Positions 47,505 to 59,800 of a DNA stretch of 64,000 nucleotides are shown here, in pieces. The stretch comes from Cloeon dipterum (Eukaryota; Arthropoda; Insecta; Ephemeroptera; Baetidae), in NCBI RefSeq assembly GCF_949628265.1, contig NC_088789.1, forward strand, positions 2,480,001 to 2,544,000, read 5' to 3'. A program made the translations under genes and the position numbers. The notes under the pieces are model-generated. The model was not told the DNA's origin. It worked only from the letters and a program-made list of their open reading frames with translations, and ran no database searches. Position 1 is the stretch's first letter; every line of letters begins with the position of its first letter.

Positions 47505-50440
47505 TCACAGTCGGATCACTAGTTCTGAAAGAAGCTGTGAGTAGCTGCTGTCCAACGACGGCAGCATTGTTTTCTCGCACTCCCTAGTCGGTATTGTAAC
47601 CACCTGTAAAAGCAAAACGTGTGAAATTCAATAAATCCAAGATAGAGTTTGCAGATACTATTTCAAACCTTAAATTTATATTTAATATCGAAATAATAAA
47701 AATCTCTTAAATAAATAATATGACAGATGCAATTTTGTCGATGAAGATGCAAATGAAGGAAAAAACACACGAGGTTGTAATTATTTTCCAGTTGAAGTTA
47801 AATGCAGCTTCCTGGGTTCAAGCTTATAATTTAAGGCTGCAACCAGTTGAGCACGATATTTCAGTAGAAAAAACAGCTTGCACACCGAGGAAGCTGAATT
47901 TAAATTCTACTAAAAATTTATGACTCGTACACAATTTACAATTTTATTGAATTGGGAGTTCAGTGAAGATAATTAATATTATAATTTGAAATTGTTTAAA
48001 AATGTATTTTCTTCTTATTACGATAATCTCATTTTTTTTGTTTTAGGTCAAATTTTACAGAAAATCACGACTAGCAATCTTTTTGGGAAAAATAAGCCAA
48101 GTTGATGAAAAAGTGACATTGCTGTGGTAACTACTAAATGAAATTAAAACTTAACTTAATGAATTAATTAAGAATGCATTTATTTGTTTTAAAAGGAACT
48201 TTCTCATCATATAATTTAAATTCGACCATCCATAATGTCCTGTTCTCATTTAAGCTTACTTGACTATGCAGTGGAATCTTTTCGTAAAAGGTGGGTTGCC
48301 TGAGCAGCGGCAGGGCAGCGTGGTCGTTCGCACTGCCCAGGCAGGGGTCATCGTCCTTCATAACCCTGGCCATCAGGGTGGACGGAGTCTTCTTCTGTCG
48401 CCCTCTGCGCACCAAGGGAGGTATCGAGGCGAGCTCTTGCTCAACGCCCTTGAAGAGGCTAAAGAGCAGATCGGTGTTGGCGGGAGTCACAATGGACATC
48501 TCAGGCCGCTGATCAGATGAATCAGGCTCGCGCGTTAGCGGCGGAAGCACCGGGTACACGGATCCTGGCGAGACGTTCGCAGGTTTGTTCGGCTGAATCC
48601 AGAACGAGTGAGGAAGAGCTCGCAGTTTCATCGGTAGTGGATCTGCGACAAAAGGATTTTGTTAGAAATTGTCATCTAATTACTAAAAAAAATATTATTT
48701 ATTTATTTGTATTCACACAACAGTACATAAATTGAAGCTCCTCGGTTCCTATTACCACGCATTTACGAAAAATAAAGTCATATGAAATTAAATGAAACAA
48801 AGAAGAAAAAGAAACATAGTGTGTATTCATTTGAACTGTTTGTGTCGCAATTGCATGTGCATGTTTTGCTACATAGGTGGCCTGAAAACGAGAAACACAT
48901 CGTAATTATAGAATTTGTTAGTGCATTAACGATGCTCTCGACTGTTTAATGTTTTAGTTCTGTTATTTTTTGTCTAAGCAGTTGGGTTACTTGGTCGGCC
49001 GCCAGCCTGTCGAAATTTTAGCTTTGTATATATACAGTTGCTTCGCTAACAACCGCTTAATATAGAAAAAAAACATGCGCCTGTGATTGTGATTTGTTGA
49101 ACATATTAAATAAACTGACCAATTTTCTAGCTCTTCGAGGATTAATTTTTAAGAGTAAGAAAATATATATTTTGAAGGTGATTTAGAAACTATATTAACT
49201 GCGTTCTGTTACTCCATATGCTCTTTAAAGTGTCAGTTGTTAGTAACTTAATACCTCCTAAATAAATCCGATTTTGTATATCCATATTTTTTGTTCCATT
49301 ATTTCAAAATCTTGTAATGATAAGCTATTGCTAAATCGCAGCGTAAGCCCTTCTGGTCAGCACCCAAACATTTTATCGCGATTGAAAGTAAAAGTGTGAT
49401 ATTTGGTAATAGATAAAAGCTGCGTGCATGTATATATAAACTAGCTGAAATCGATTTATGTTAAGCGTGTGCTAACGTCTTTTATAGAAACTGGTCGATT
49501 AGTCCTGTGACATATTTTATAGTCTCTATTCGTCTTCATTTCGCCTAATGGTGTTCTTGAACCCAACTTTGAACTCTTTTTAGGAGGCAGAAAATCAACA
49601 TTACAGCGTATAATATTTTTAACAGGAAAGCACGAGAGCAGATGCGTGACGCGATTAGAATTAGAACAGGCGATTTGTGCGCGGTGACGCGAATGGCACA
49701 CTGTACACGCAGTCGTGAGGGGGTAGGGGGAAGAATTAAACAGCGCGTTAACTATGACGTTGAATATATTTAAAATACAAAAATGAATGCTCCTTCTGGC
49801 GGTTTATCTAGATTTCGGGATGAGCTGGTGCGAGACGAGAAAAACGCGGGAAAGTGAAAGTATATAATAATATCCTCATAATATTGGTAAATTTTATTTT
49901 ATTTTGGGAAATTTGTGGGAAATCGAAAAATGGGAACATTTAGGATGTATTCCTGACAGCTCAAAACTTCTAGTTTCATAAGATCTGTGCTAATTTTAAA
50001 CATATTATTTTTATAGTAGAATAACATAGAAGATAATAATTTCAGAACGTGTTGAAATCTAAATTTGCATTATATTGATCTTAAAAAGCAATTGTTCACG
50101 AAATGTCCAGAAAAATTCATGTCAGATGGAGTTAAAGAATTTTACTAAATCTCTCAAGTTTAAAATCTAACTAAAAATAAAATGGATTCAGTGGGTGCAG
50201 GGTGAAAAAAGACGGCTGACCTCTCTTTAGCTGCTGGGGCCGTGGTTGCTGCAGTTGCTGCTGCTGCTCGGTGGACTTTTTCACGCTCTTCTGGTGCGCG
50301 TGCAACTTGAAGCCCGGCCGCCGGGGCCCATAGGTTGGCCCCGAGCCGCAGCTGTCCGGCGAGCTGCAGTCTTCGACCTCGGTCAGCGAGTCGTCCTCGA
50401 CGGAGCGCGCCTCAAGCACGGGTTTCCTCTTGCCGCTCAT
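47505..50440 (-). CDS. Disordered protein with YAP/FAM181-type TEAD-binding omega-loop
   Basis: Three exons (50440-50221, 48642-48260, 47603-47505) join in phase to 233 residues, with donors and acceptors in good consensus. The splice between exons 1 and 2 creates PMKLRALPHSFWIQP (residues 77-91). This aligns with the TEAD-binding omega-loop of YAP (MRLRKLPDSFF), keeping the Met, Leu, Arg, Leu-Pro and Ser-Phe positions, with Trp at the last aromatic as I recall for vertebrate FAM181 proteins. About 40 residues later NTDLLFSLF holds an LxxLF (133-137), like the TEAD-binding helix of YAP but placed after the loop instead of before it. There is no WW domain, so it is not Yorkie. The rest is polar, Gln-rich (59-70) and disordered. 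The predicted role is nuclear binding to Scalloped/TEAD. I do not recognise an established orthologue. Confidence 0.68.
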
Positions 50441-51030
50441 GCCTTCTGCAGGTCATGCTGCGCACGTCCGCACCTGGGAACACCTAGCGCGCCGACTGGC
50501 ACCAAAAAAGAACACGGCGGACGGACAGGGGTGCGATTCGCCAGCTGGACGCGCTCGTTCGGCACACCTGCCACCTTTGCGTCGACCTGCTGCGTTGCTA
50601 TGTTGGGTCCAAAGGACGCACTCGGTTGCTAGGGTCGCGGCGTGACGCGTGCACCCCGCCGGGGTCACGTGACTCTGCCAGCAGCGCGTCCGAAGGGGTG
50701 CCTCTTGCCCAGACCGTGAGTGGTCATCTTGATTTGCCCGGATCGTGTGGCTCGCGGTCATTCGTGACGATCTAGACTTGGATATTAAGCGGATGAAGAC
50801 GCGGTCCTCCCTTTTCCAAGATGCGGAATGCACTCGTCCGAAGACAAATCAACTAATCAATGATACCAAAAATTTAAATTTGAGCGAGATACAAAAAATT
50901 AGATGTACTGCATGTATTAGAATAACGTTAAGATAAAGATACTTAATAGCTCAATTTTCTGAGAAATATATCAAAAAAGAAAATAAATATCAACAAAATA
51001 ATTTTATTTTTTGACAAGATTGGTCTGAAA
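50441..51030. other. Promoter-side intergenic region
   Basis: Directly upstream of the omega-loop gene. GC-rich for the first 350 bp and AT-rich beyond. No gene seen. Confidence 0.5.
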
Positions 51031-52037
51031 TAGAGTGTATTTCAAGAAAAAGACCGAAAAAAACAATACCGGATTTCCGGTAATGTTCTTGTTTTGCCGG
51101 ATTTTCTTTTTTTAAATTACATTATGTATGACTATGCCATAAAATAAATAAAGTTTGAATTTGAATTTGAATTCAATACCAGAACAATACCAAACAATAC
51201 TTGAAAAGACAATACAAGAATATTGTTTTTTCCTGAATTCTTTATGGTGGAAAAATTTTCATTGAAAAAAATCTTCTGATTTTAAAAAAATCCGTATTTT
51301 TGGTCGTGTGAATTTTTATTTTTGCAATGAGGTGGGTTTTTTTTCTGAAAATATGCGTGTTTTGGCGAAGGCTGTACTGGTTTTACCAATAGACCGAAAT
51401 TTTAACTCTCATCGCAATATTCCAAAATTTCTGACTATTTTGGCACGAAAAAACTCTTTCGGGGTAAAATTCCGAAAAATGCTGATAAAACCAAAACAAG
51501 TGTTTTTCCAGCTGTTTTTCCGCAAAAAACCAGTGTTGCATTTTTGCTTATTGCAAAATTGGCGAACCCTGATTGCTTCCTTTCCTCCACGAACTGACAA
51601 ACTGAGAATCTTTAGGCTTTTAATGCTGCCATTGCTGCCGATAAAACTGTCCCTGTCCCGTCCCTGTCTCGAAATAAAAAATTCGACCCGTACCTCAGGG
51701 AATCCCTCAGGGACGGGGCGGGAATCCCGTAATACCAGTCCCTGGTCCCCTCTCTAGTTTGTTTCAATTTTAAAATATATTTAATCAAGCAAAATGACAA
51801 TTTTATTAAAATGCCAAAGCTAAAGATTTGGTAACATAAAACTTAAGAAAGGTGTCTTTCAGAAAAACAATGCCAAAGACAATAATTTTTTCAAAAAACA
51901 ATACCGAAACAAGAAGGTTTGAAAAACAATACAAGACAAGAAAATTTAAAATATTCCTTGTAGAAACAATACCAGTTCCGTCAAGAAAAGTTCCAGACAA
52001 TATGTAATACAAAAGTTTGGTATTGAAATACACTCTA
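51031..52037. mobile_element. Non-autonomous hAT-type element with perfect 8-bp target duplication
   Basis: Terminal inverted repeats TAGAGTGTATTTCAA (51031-51045) and TTGAAATACACTCTA (52023-52037) match at all 15 positions. They are flanked on both sides by GTCTGAAA (51023-51030 and 52038-52045), an exact 8-bp target duplication as made by hAT transposases. Both ends carry many copies of an ACAATAC(C) motif, resembling subterminal transposase-binding repeats. A GGGAC-rich patch lies at about 51,640-51,760. The one longer open frame inside (51,308-51,757) shows no transposase motif. Confidence 0.93.
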
Positions 52038-52045
52038 GTCTGAAA

Positions 52046-52589
52046 ATGAAGAAAAAAAATGTAATTTCGGTAATTTCCAATAAATATAGTTTCATTTTTC
52101 AAGATGTAATACATATCAGGGAACAAACTGTATCAGAGTGATCAGGAGCCACTAAATTACTGAAATAAATAATTAATTAAGAAACTAATTGAGAAGCTTA
52201 AGTGCTGAAATAAATTCAACTTTATTCAATTGGCTGAGAATTTCTTGACTTTTTTAAGGCACGGACTTGATCTTGACCAAATTTTGAACAATCAACTATG
52301 GAGTGGACGAGCTTGCCGCCTGCCTATGTCACAAGAAAGACGAAACAGGCTCCTGGTCCTGTGGATACTTTCCCGCCCATTCGAGATAAACTGTATGGTT
52401 GGCATCAGCGTCACAACACACGTTAGATTGGTAATAGTGTTTCAATATGGCGTGCTAAGGAGACATGGAAAAGTAGTGACTCGCAGACCAAACCGCTTTC
52501 GCTTCTTCAATCCTAGCTTTTATTCGATTAAGAACGCTTCCTGCTCGTTATTTTGCGATAACCAACGTTTAGCTGAATTTTTAATTACA
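52046..52589. other. IWS1 promoter region and 5' UTR
   Basis: Between the hAT element and the IWS1 start codon. An open frame at 52,230-52,619 runs into the first coding exon but shows no domain, and I treat it as leader sequence. Confidence 0.5.
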
Positions 52590-55500
52590 ATGGATACTGG
52601 TATGTTGAAAATCGCTTGAAATGACGTGCAATTGGCCTAATTTTGTATTTTCTCGTGCATGTAAACAACAGGCGAAGAAGAGGCACTCTCGCCGAATTCG
52701 GGGGACAATTCTGCCTCCAGCCCAATGTCTAATGATAATAGGTAAGTTTAATACTGTGAATATAGTAATTTAAATATTTGATTTGGCAATAAAACGAAGA
52801 TTGCTGCATAATAAACGATAGATCTTCTATTTCCAAAAAGGCAACGGTTCTAACTAAACTACAAATTACAACAAATCTCGGCTGAATAGAGCATTTATTT
52901 GATTATTTTTGTTACAAAAATGGAGAAAGGGCCAGATTCGATTTGAGTAAGCAGGAATTAAAATTTTAATCCTTCTTTCTGAAGCTATTGATGCATTGGT
53001 TTTTCGAATTCAGTAATTTATAACATACATTTTTTCATCAATTTAAAGTGTCTTTCATGTAACGTATCTTCACAAATATTTGATAAATGTTAAAAGCTTA
53101 TTTTACCTTCCCTTATCACACGATGTGGCACTTAAATATATATGTTTTGTGCTATTTAAATTAGACTGTCCTCAATCGTAAGACCGAAGGAATAATATTT
53201 TATGATGCTGTCTTTTTCGTAGTGCTTCAAAAGCGAATAGCCCGCCAGCATCACCTACCGCATCTGCATCTCCCCGGAGCGCATCTGGATCGTCTAGGTC
53301 ACGCAGCAACTCGCCAGCCAACCCTAAATCCCCTGATTCTGAAAGGTAAAAAAATAATACTATAAAATTTCCTTTCTCGGAATCATGACTGTATTGCGGT
53401 TTGCAGGTCGAATGATGGAGTTGCGTCCCCAGCCAGATCCAGGCAGGCATCCGAGTCCCCAGACAGGAATGGAAATGAATCTCCTAGTAGCAGGCAAGGG
53501 TCTGCGTCCCCAAGGTCATCAAGAAAAGGCTCAAGGTCTCCAAGATCTCCTGTAGGGTCAAATCGATCCAGGTCTGCTTCAGGATCCCGCTCTCGTTCTG
53601 GTTCGAGGAAAGGCTCTGCTGCAGGCTCAAGGGCGTCTTCAAAAGCTTCACAACGAGGATCGCCAGCCCCTGACAGATCGCGCTCTCGGTCAGGCTCCAG
53701 AGCCGCCAGTGCGGCTTCAAGGTCCAGAAGTCGTTCAGCAAGTGGTTCGAGGAAAGCGTCAAGGTCGCCAAGTGGCTCAAGAAAAGGATCCAGATCGCCC
53801 AGTGGCTCCAGGAAAGGGTCCCGGTCAAGAAGTGGGTCAAGGGAAAGATCAGCCTCACCTGCCAGGTCACGGTCTGGTTCTAGAAAAGGTTCTAGATCAC
53901 CCTCTGGATCACGGTCAAGATCAAGGTCAGGAAGTGGCTCCAGGCGTGGCTCCCGATCTAGGTCTGGATCTCGATCAAGGTCTGGTTCTCGCAGAGGCTC
54001 CAGGTCGCCCTCTGGGTCTAGGAAAGGCTCTAGGTCTAGGAGTGGCTCAAGGTCTGCCGCTGGTTCTAGGAAGGGATCAAGATCTAGGTCTGGGTCAAGA
54101 AAAAGTTCCCGGTCACGCTCAGGCTCTAGGAAAGGGTCTAGGTCTCGCTCAGGATCAAAGGCATCAAGGCGCAGTTCAAGGTCAAGGTAAATAAGTGAAA
54201 TTTAAATATACAAATGAGGAATTTAATAAAGTTTAAATTCATTTTTTTCTTTTGATTGCTGGATGCAAAATGTTAAGTTTTTCGCTTGTATTTTTATAAA
54301 TAAATTCGGCATCTCTTTGGTCAATTTGCCCTTAGGTCTGCGTCCAGTCGACGTTCCAGATCTGGCTCGCGTGGCAGCTCTCGTTCTAGAAGTAGGTCTC
54401 GGTCGGGCTCTCGCTCAAGATCAGGAAGTCGCCGGTCTAGGTCTAGGTCTGGCTCGCGGTCCAAGTCTAGATCTAGATCTCGCTCTGGTGGAGGTGAGAA
54501 GTGTTTCATAAATAAAAATCAGGGTTTGTTGATTTTACATAAGTGTGTAGTTATTTTATCGCTGTATAGAGATAAATCATATTTTGAAAACAGGATCTAT
54601 AAAATTGTACAATTGTATCAGTCGGCACTTAATATTGACAAAGATTCAAGGACTAAACCAATGTTTAGTCTCAAGACAATTTTAATTTCTTTCAGACCAG
54701 TTTTGATGTTAACAAACCTCTAAATAGACATAATTTTAATTCAGTTTAAGAATGACGTCCAAAAAAATGATGAATGTGTTTTTGCTCCTTCTAGAATCAG
54801 AAATTGAGGAGCGTCGTTCTGTTGTGGACTCAGATGAAGAGGTGGGCGGTCCATCGCCCAAAAAGAAAAAGAAGCGCAACGCAGTGAGCGATGATGAAGG
54901 AGAACAGCGTGCAGGAGGAGGCGCTGAGGAGGGTGAGCAGGGTAAAGAAGAGGCCAAAGCAGACACCTCTGCGGCTGAGGGCGCTGCTGCCGCTGCTACT
55001 GCCGTCACCGCCGCAGATGGGTCAGACTCAGATGAAGGACCTGTTTATGATGGCGACCGGGACCAGGGTCTGTCCGACTTTGAAATCATGCTTCTGCGCA
55101 AAAAGGAAGGCCGCGGCAGGAGAAAAAGAAAGGACATCGAAATCATCAACGATAACGACGACATGATTGCGCAGCTGCTTGGCGACATGAGATATGCTGC
55201 CGAAGAGGACCGCATGCTGAACATAGCCAAGAAGCCGGCCACAAAGAAGATAGCCTTGCTGCCAAAGGCAATGTCACAGATCAAGAAGAGGGACTTGCAA
55301 CTGGCGTTTGTGGAGCACAACATGCTAGCCGTTCTCACTGAGTGGCTGGCGCCAATGCCAGACAAGTCGTTGCCTGCGCCAAAAATTAGAACTGAAATTT
55401 TAAGACTTCTAAAAGAGGTAATAATATTAATTTTAAAGTCAAGTATCAGAAGTTTAAATTTAGTTAAATTCAATTAATTCTAGATTCTAGTTAAAAAGAA

Positions 55501-56187
55501 AAATCAAAAACATTAACTCATAACCGTAAATTGTATCAAATTTCAGTTTCCTTCTGTCGATCAACAAACATTGAAACAAGCGGGCATAGGAAAGGCTGTC
55601 ATGTACTTGTACAAACACCCTAAGGAAACTAAGGAAAATCGAATCATCGCTGGAAAGTTGATTAACGAATGGGCGAGGCCAATTTTCAACGTGTCAGCTG
55701 ATTTTAAAGGTAATTCCTGTAAAATCTAACTTTATTAGTTTCCTCACAAAGGCATTATTTATTGTAGCAATGAGTAAGGAAGAACGCGAACAGAGAGATT
55801 TGGAGCAGTGTCCTAAGCGGCGGCGCACTTCAGACTACGATGGCGGGGAAGGACCGTCCAGAGAAAACATTGAAGGCGCTATGACAGGTGATAGATCCAA
55901 GGGTGGTCCTGGCCAGCCTGGTTGGGTGCCCAGGGCTCGCGTGCCGATGCCATCGATGAAAGATTACGTTGTTAGGCCCAAGTGGAAGGTTGAGACCGAC
56001 ATAAGCAAAGTAAGACCGACACCTTGTACCACAAATGTGAGATCTTATTTTTTTTCAATTTCAGTCCACCAAGAAACAGATGAACAGATTTGAGAAGCAT
56101 CTCAAGAACTTCCAAGACCTGAAAAGAAGCAAAGAAGCGAGACGAGCCATTGATATATCAATCGAAGGTAGGAAGATGGCGCTTTGA
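52590..56187 (+). CDS. IWS1: IWS1/Spn1 transcription elongation factor with long SR/GS-rich N-terminus
   Basis: Nine exons (52590-52599, 52672-52741, 53223-53345, 53407-54186, 54336-54493, 54795-55417, 55547-55709, 55768-56009, 56065-56187) join in phase to 763 residues. Residues about 28-380 are almost wholly Ser/Arg/Gly/Lys repeats of the type [12 protein letters not shown]. An acidic, KKKKK-containing linker follows. Then comes the conserved IWS1 core, a TFIIS N-terminal-type helical domain: [58 protein letters not shown], and [19 protein letters not shown]. The family C-terminus is clear ([10 protein letters not shown]). IWS1 acts with SPT6 on elongating RNA polymerase II and helps mRNA processing and export. 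The first coding exon is only 10 nt (ATGGATACTG). Confidence 0.93.
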
Positions 56188-56888
56188 AAAATTTTATTGT
56201 GATTTTCCGTACTATCACAAAGGCTGCAATTTATATTAGCTTATATTGGAGACAAACTGGAAATGTTCGTAGTATGGCATTGTTTAATGGGACTACCAGG
56301 ACCACACCTTAATATTTTTGTTGGAGTACGCAATTCATTTTTACCTTTGGCCTCGCCGTGAATGACCACACGCTGGGTTGATTAATTCAACAAGCCCAGA
56401 AATCAGTATCTGAATAGCATAAATAATTTAAGTATCAGCCATAATGACATGAGTTGATACTGACAATATTCTTGTACAGCTGGACTAATTTTAACTTTAT
56501 TTGTAATTTTGCATCAGAAAAGTCACTCAATGCCATTTTCCTAAAAATTTCTAAGGGGATTGTTTCCCTTCCCTTGAATTGTGGAAGTTAATAAAGAATT
56601 ATTCAGATTGGTAAATAACTCAGTTTTATTCATCTCTTACATTTCATAATTTACTGTTAGATCGTGGTTGCGGACAAAAATCTGATACTTTACTCCCCGC
56701 GTCAATTTTTATGGATCAAGTAGTGCGGCATCCAATTTTCCAGCGACTTGCGTAGAATGTTTTGTTAGAATCATAGAATTTATATATAATTTTAATAGAA
56801 ATTATAAATCGTATGCAACTTATTAAAAGTTAATAATAAAATTCAAAATGGAAACTTTTAATTAATAACTCAAAATTTGGCAAAATTG
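56188..56888. other. 3' flanks of IWS1 and PTPR (convergent)
   Basis: The two genes end toward each other. TTAATAAAGAA at about 56,590 is a plausible plus-strand poly(A) signal for IWS1. No gene seen. Confidence 0.5.
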
Positions 56889-59800
56889 CTACTGATAATT
56901 TCCGTAAGTTTCAAATTCTTGGAGATATATCGCAGCGGCTTGATACAAAGTCTCAAATTGTTCCTGAAACAAACCGAGACCACGTTACCTATCATGTAAC
57001 ATGCTTGAAATGTGGACTTACCTGATGCGCAATAAATTTAGGCCTCGACTGCCTGAGTGTGCGCATCGCAAGAGCCGCGTCTACTTGCTGCTCCAGCTTA
57101 ATTTTTTCTAAAACGAATCCGACTCCAAGTAAGAGACCTGACGCTGTCACTCCGTCACTGTAGAAAAACAGATTTTTATAGAGTTAATACAAATCAAAAG
57201 AACAATCTTACTGGCACACAACAAGGCGGATTTTGTTGTCGTTAGACTTTTCCGCGCATTCCCATATGTCGACTAGGTCTTTTGCACCAGGTCCAGCAGC
57301 TTGGCCTACAGGCCAGTTGTAGGACGCAATGTACGCCACGAATGGTTGATTGTTTCCCTGAAATAAAGCGTTAGATAGTGAAGCAACTATCTATTGAAAT
57401 AAGATATACTGGTGCGATGTTGACTGTCTTGACGTAGCAATGTTTTGTTTCAACCTCCTTCATCGCAGTTACTTTAAAATCGCCAAAAGCAAGATGTTCT
57501 CCGATTTGTGGCAGATAGTAGCCCTATAGAAGGTTTCCTTGTTGAAAAAATATTAAATAACTATTTCAAACTTAACCTCCATCGGACCAGGTCTGTTTAA
57601 GACTTGAATGTACTGTATTGTATGTTGTTGCACTAAGCGCCAGAATTGTTCGACAGTGTTTGGCAAAGGCGCTTGCGTTGCGATAAACTGTCGTTTTTTC
57701 TTTAATCCATCAACATACACTCCGTTGAAGAATGTCACTCGGCTGATTGAGCCGTAGGGATAAATCTTCACAAGATGGCTCGCGGCTATTTGAAGGAAAA
57801 ATATTTAACACCGCGGATTTAATAAACGGTAGAGGTCTCAGCCGCGAGATTCAAGGCGGCGGCTGGCGGGACCGGCTTAACCGAATTTTTTGCCCGGCGG
57901 CTGGCGCGGCTGACAATATTTTATACGTGAACTTTGATAGTGCTTAACGAAGACATTTTTTCTCCTGCACTTTTTAATTTTTGACCCTTTTTCAACGGCG
58001 GCTGGCTGAGACCTCTAATAAACAGAAATTTCTAATACCAGCAACGATGTCTGGATATCTGCACTTGTCCGCTTCAACCACGGATTCACTAGTACCAGAT
58101 CCACTGTTCCACCCTTTTTCGCAGATCTCGTTCAGTGTCTCGAATTGCTTTGTTATTCGTAAGTTGTTTCGCTCCTAGATGTAACAGAAAATTTAATTTA
58201 ATAATACCATTAAATCAAAATGGTTGGTATTACGGTCAGCGATGCGTATTCGCTGTGGAAAACTGAGCAAGGAATTGAGAATTGTGGCACCACAAGTGTT
58301 TCGTAGAGCACCAAGTGAACAAACTCGAATTGTTGCTGGAAAAATCATGTCATTTTTGGGTTGTGAAAATTGTGTAAACTTTTACTTCATTGTCGACCAA
58401 GTTAGCTCTTTGGCTTCGAATTTTTGCCAACAGTCCCAGAACGTCAATATTTCCCTCAGCATTCGCCATTCGCAAACACGCGTCTATTAAAATGACAGTG
58501 CCCGTCCGGCCAACTCCAGCGCTGCAATTCAAAATAATAAACAATTTAAATTCTGCTTTCGACGCGTACTAATTATTCGTACCTGCAGTGGACTATCACT
58601 GGTGCATCCGATTTTATAGCAAGCAGTGTCTTGGCAAATGACGTAATCGATTGCGGATACAAGGGAACGCTGTGGTCTGGCCAAGACGAGTAGTGATATT
58701 GAACAACCTACAACATATTCCAATCGTTAATGACTCGAATATTTTAAACGTAACCGAAAAACCTTTAGGCTAGTATTATCCAAAGAAACTGATAGGGTGC
58801 GGACCACGTAGTCAGCAAATATCTCCTCGTGCGTGTTATGAACAATCAAAGGTCCGTGCTGGACATGCTTTTGTAGATCCGGCCAGTATTTTTCGCATTT
58901 GGTCTGCGGTTGAGATTTAAATTACAGCTCGTTTTTTCATTTTTTTTTTATTTTTCTTTGGGATTACCTTTCCGTTCTCAACAAGGCTGGCAACCATGAC
59001 GACAGCCTCAACCTTTTCCTGCCAAATCATACGCCAGAAATCAACAACTGTCTGTGGTTTTGGCCCCTGGGTTGCGATATAGGCTCGCGGTCTCTTGTAT
59101 CCCTTTGAAAACAAACGTAGAGCGCGTTGAAGCGTCAAAAATTAAATTGTTACGTCTATGTAGTTCGCGTTTATGTAGTCAGATTGCTCCTCAACGCCTG
59201 CCAAAGGTTTCAATTCAACCCTGGTAGCGTCGTAGGCCGCCAAGTTGGCGTAGCGGTTTTTCTTTTTATTCGCCGGGTCGACGCCCACCGTCCAGGGGCG
59301 AGTTTGGCCTCGTGGAAACAGCTTTTTGATCAAAAATATTTATTCTGAAAAGTATGTTTTAATTTCTGTGGCAATACCTCGTGCTGCCTTTTGAAGAGAC
59401 CACTTTTCTTGGCATTTTCCACGTATTCGCCCAGCTCCGAGACGTTTATCACCTTGCTAAATGGATCCTTTGTCGGTTCGCCCATGGCTGGCCTTTCAGG
59501 AGCAGGCACCAAATCTAACTCCACCGCGTTTGCTTAAAATTTTTGTTCCTCTATTGAAGGGATTTAAAAAAATTTATGTGAATATTTACCAGGTTCGTTC
59601 TGGGGTTCTTCAACTAATTTTTGGTTTGCCTCGTTAGTTCTGTGCTTTGCTTTTCTCCAAAGGATCATGATAGCGACGAGAGCGAGAATGAGAACCGCGA
59701 CTATGCTAGTTATAATCATCCACAAATCTAAAACAGCGTGTCAATAATAAACTTTTCATTATCAACAAGAGAATAAAAATATCGATTATTTACTTCCTTC

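Noticed and set aside
47505-50440. Identifying the omega-loop gene as Yorkie/YAP or Vestigial
   Set aside because: There are no WW domains, no 14-3-3 site pattern and no Vestigial VxxHF core. Only the loop and an LxxLF are present.
51308-51757. 149-codon open frame inside the hAT-type element
   Set aside because: No hAT dimerisation or catalytic motif is visible. The element appears non-autonomous.
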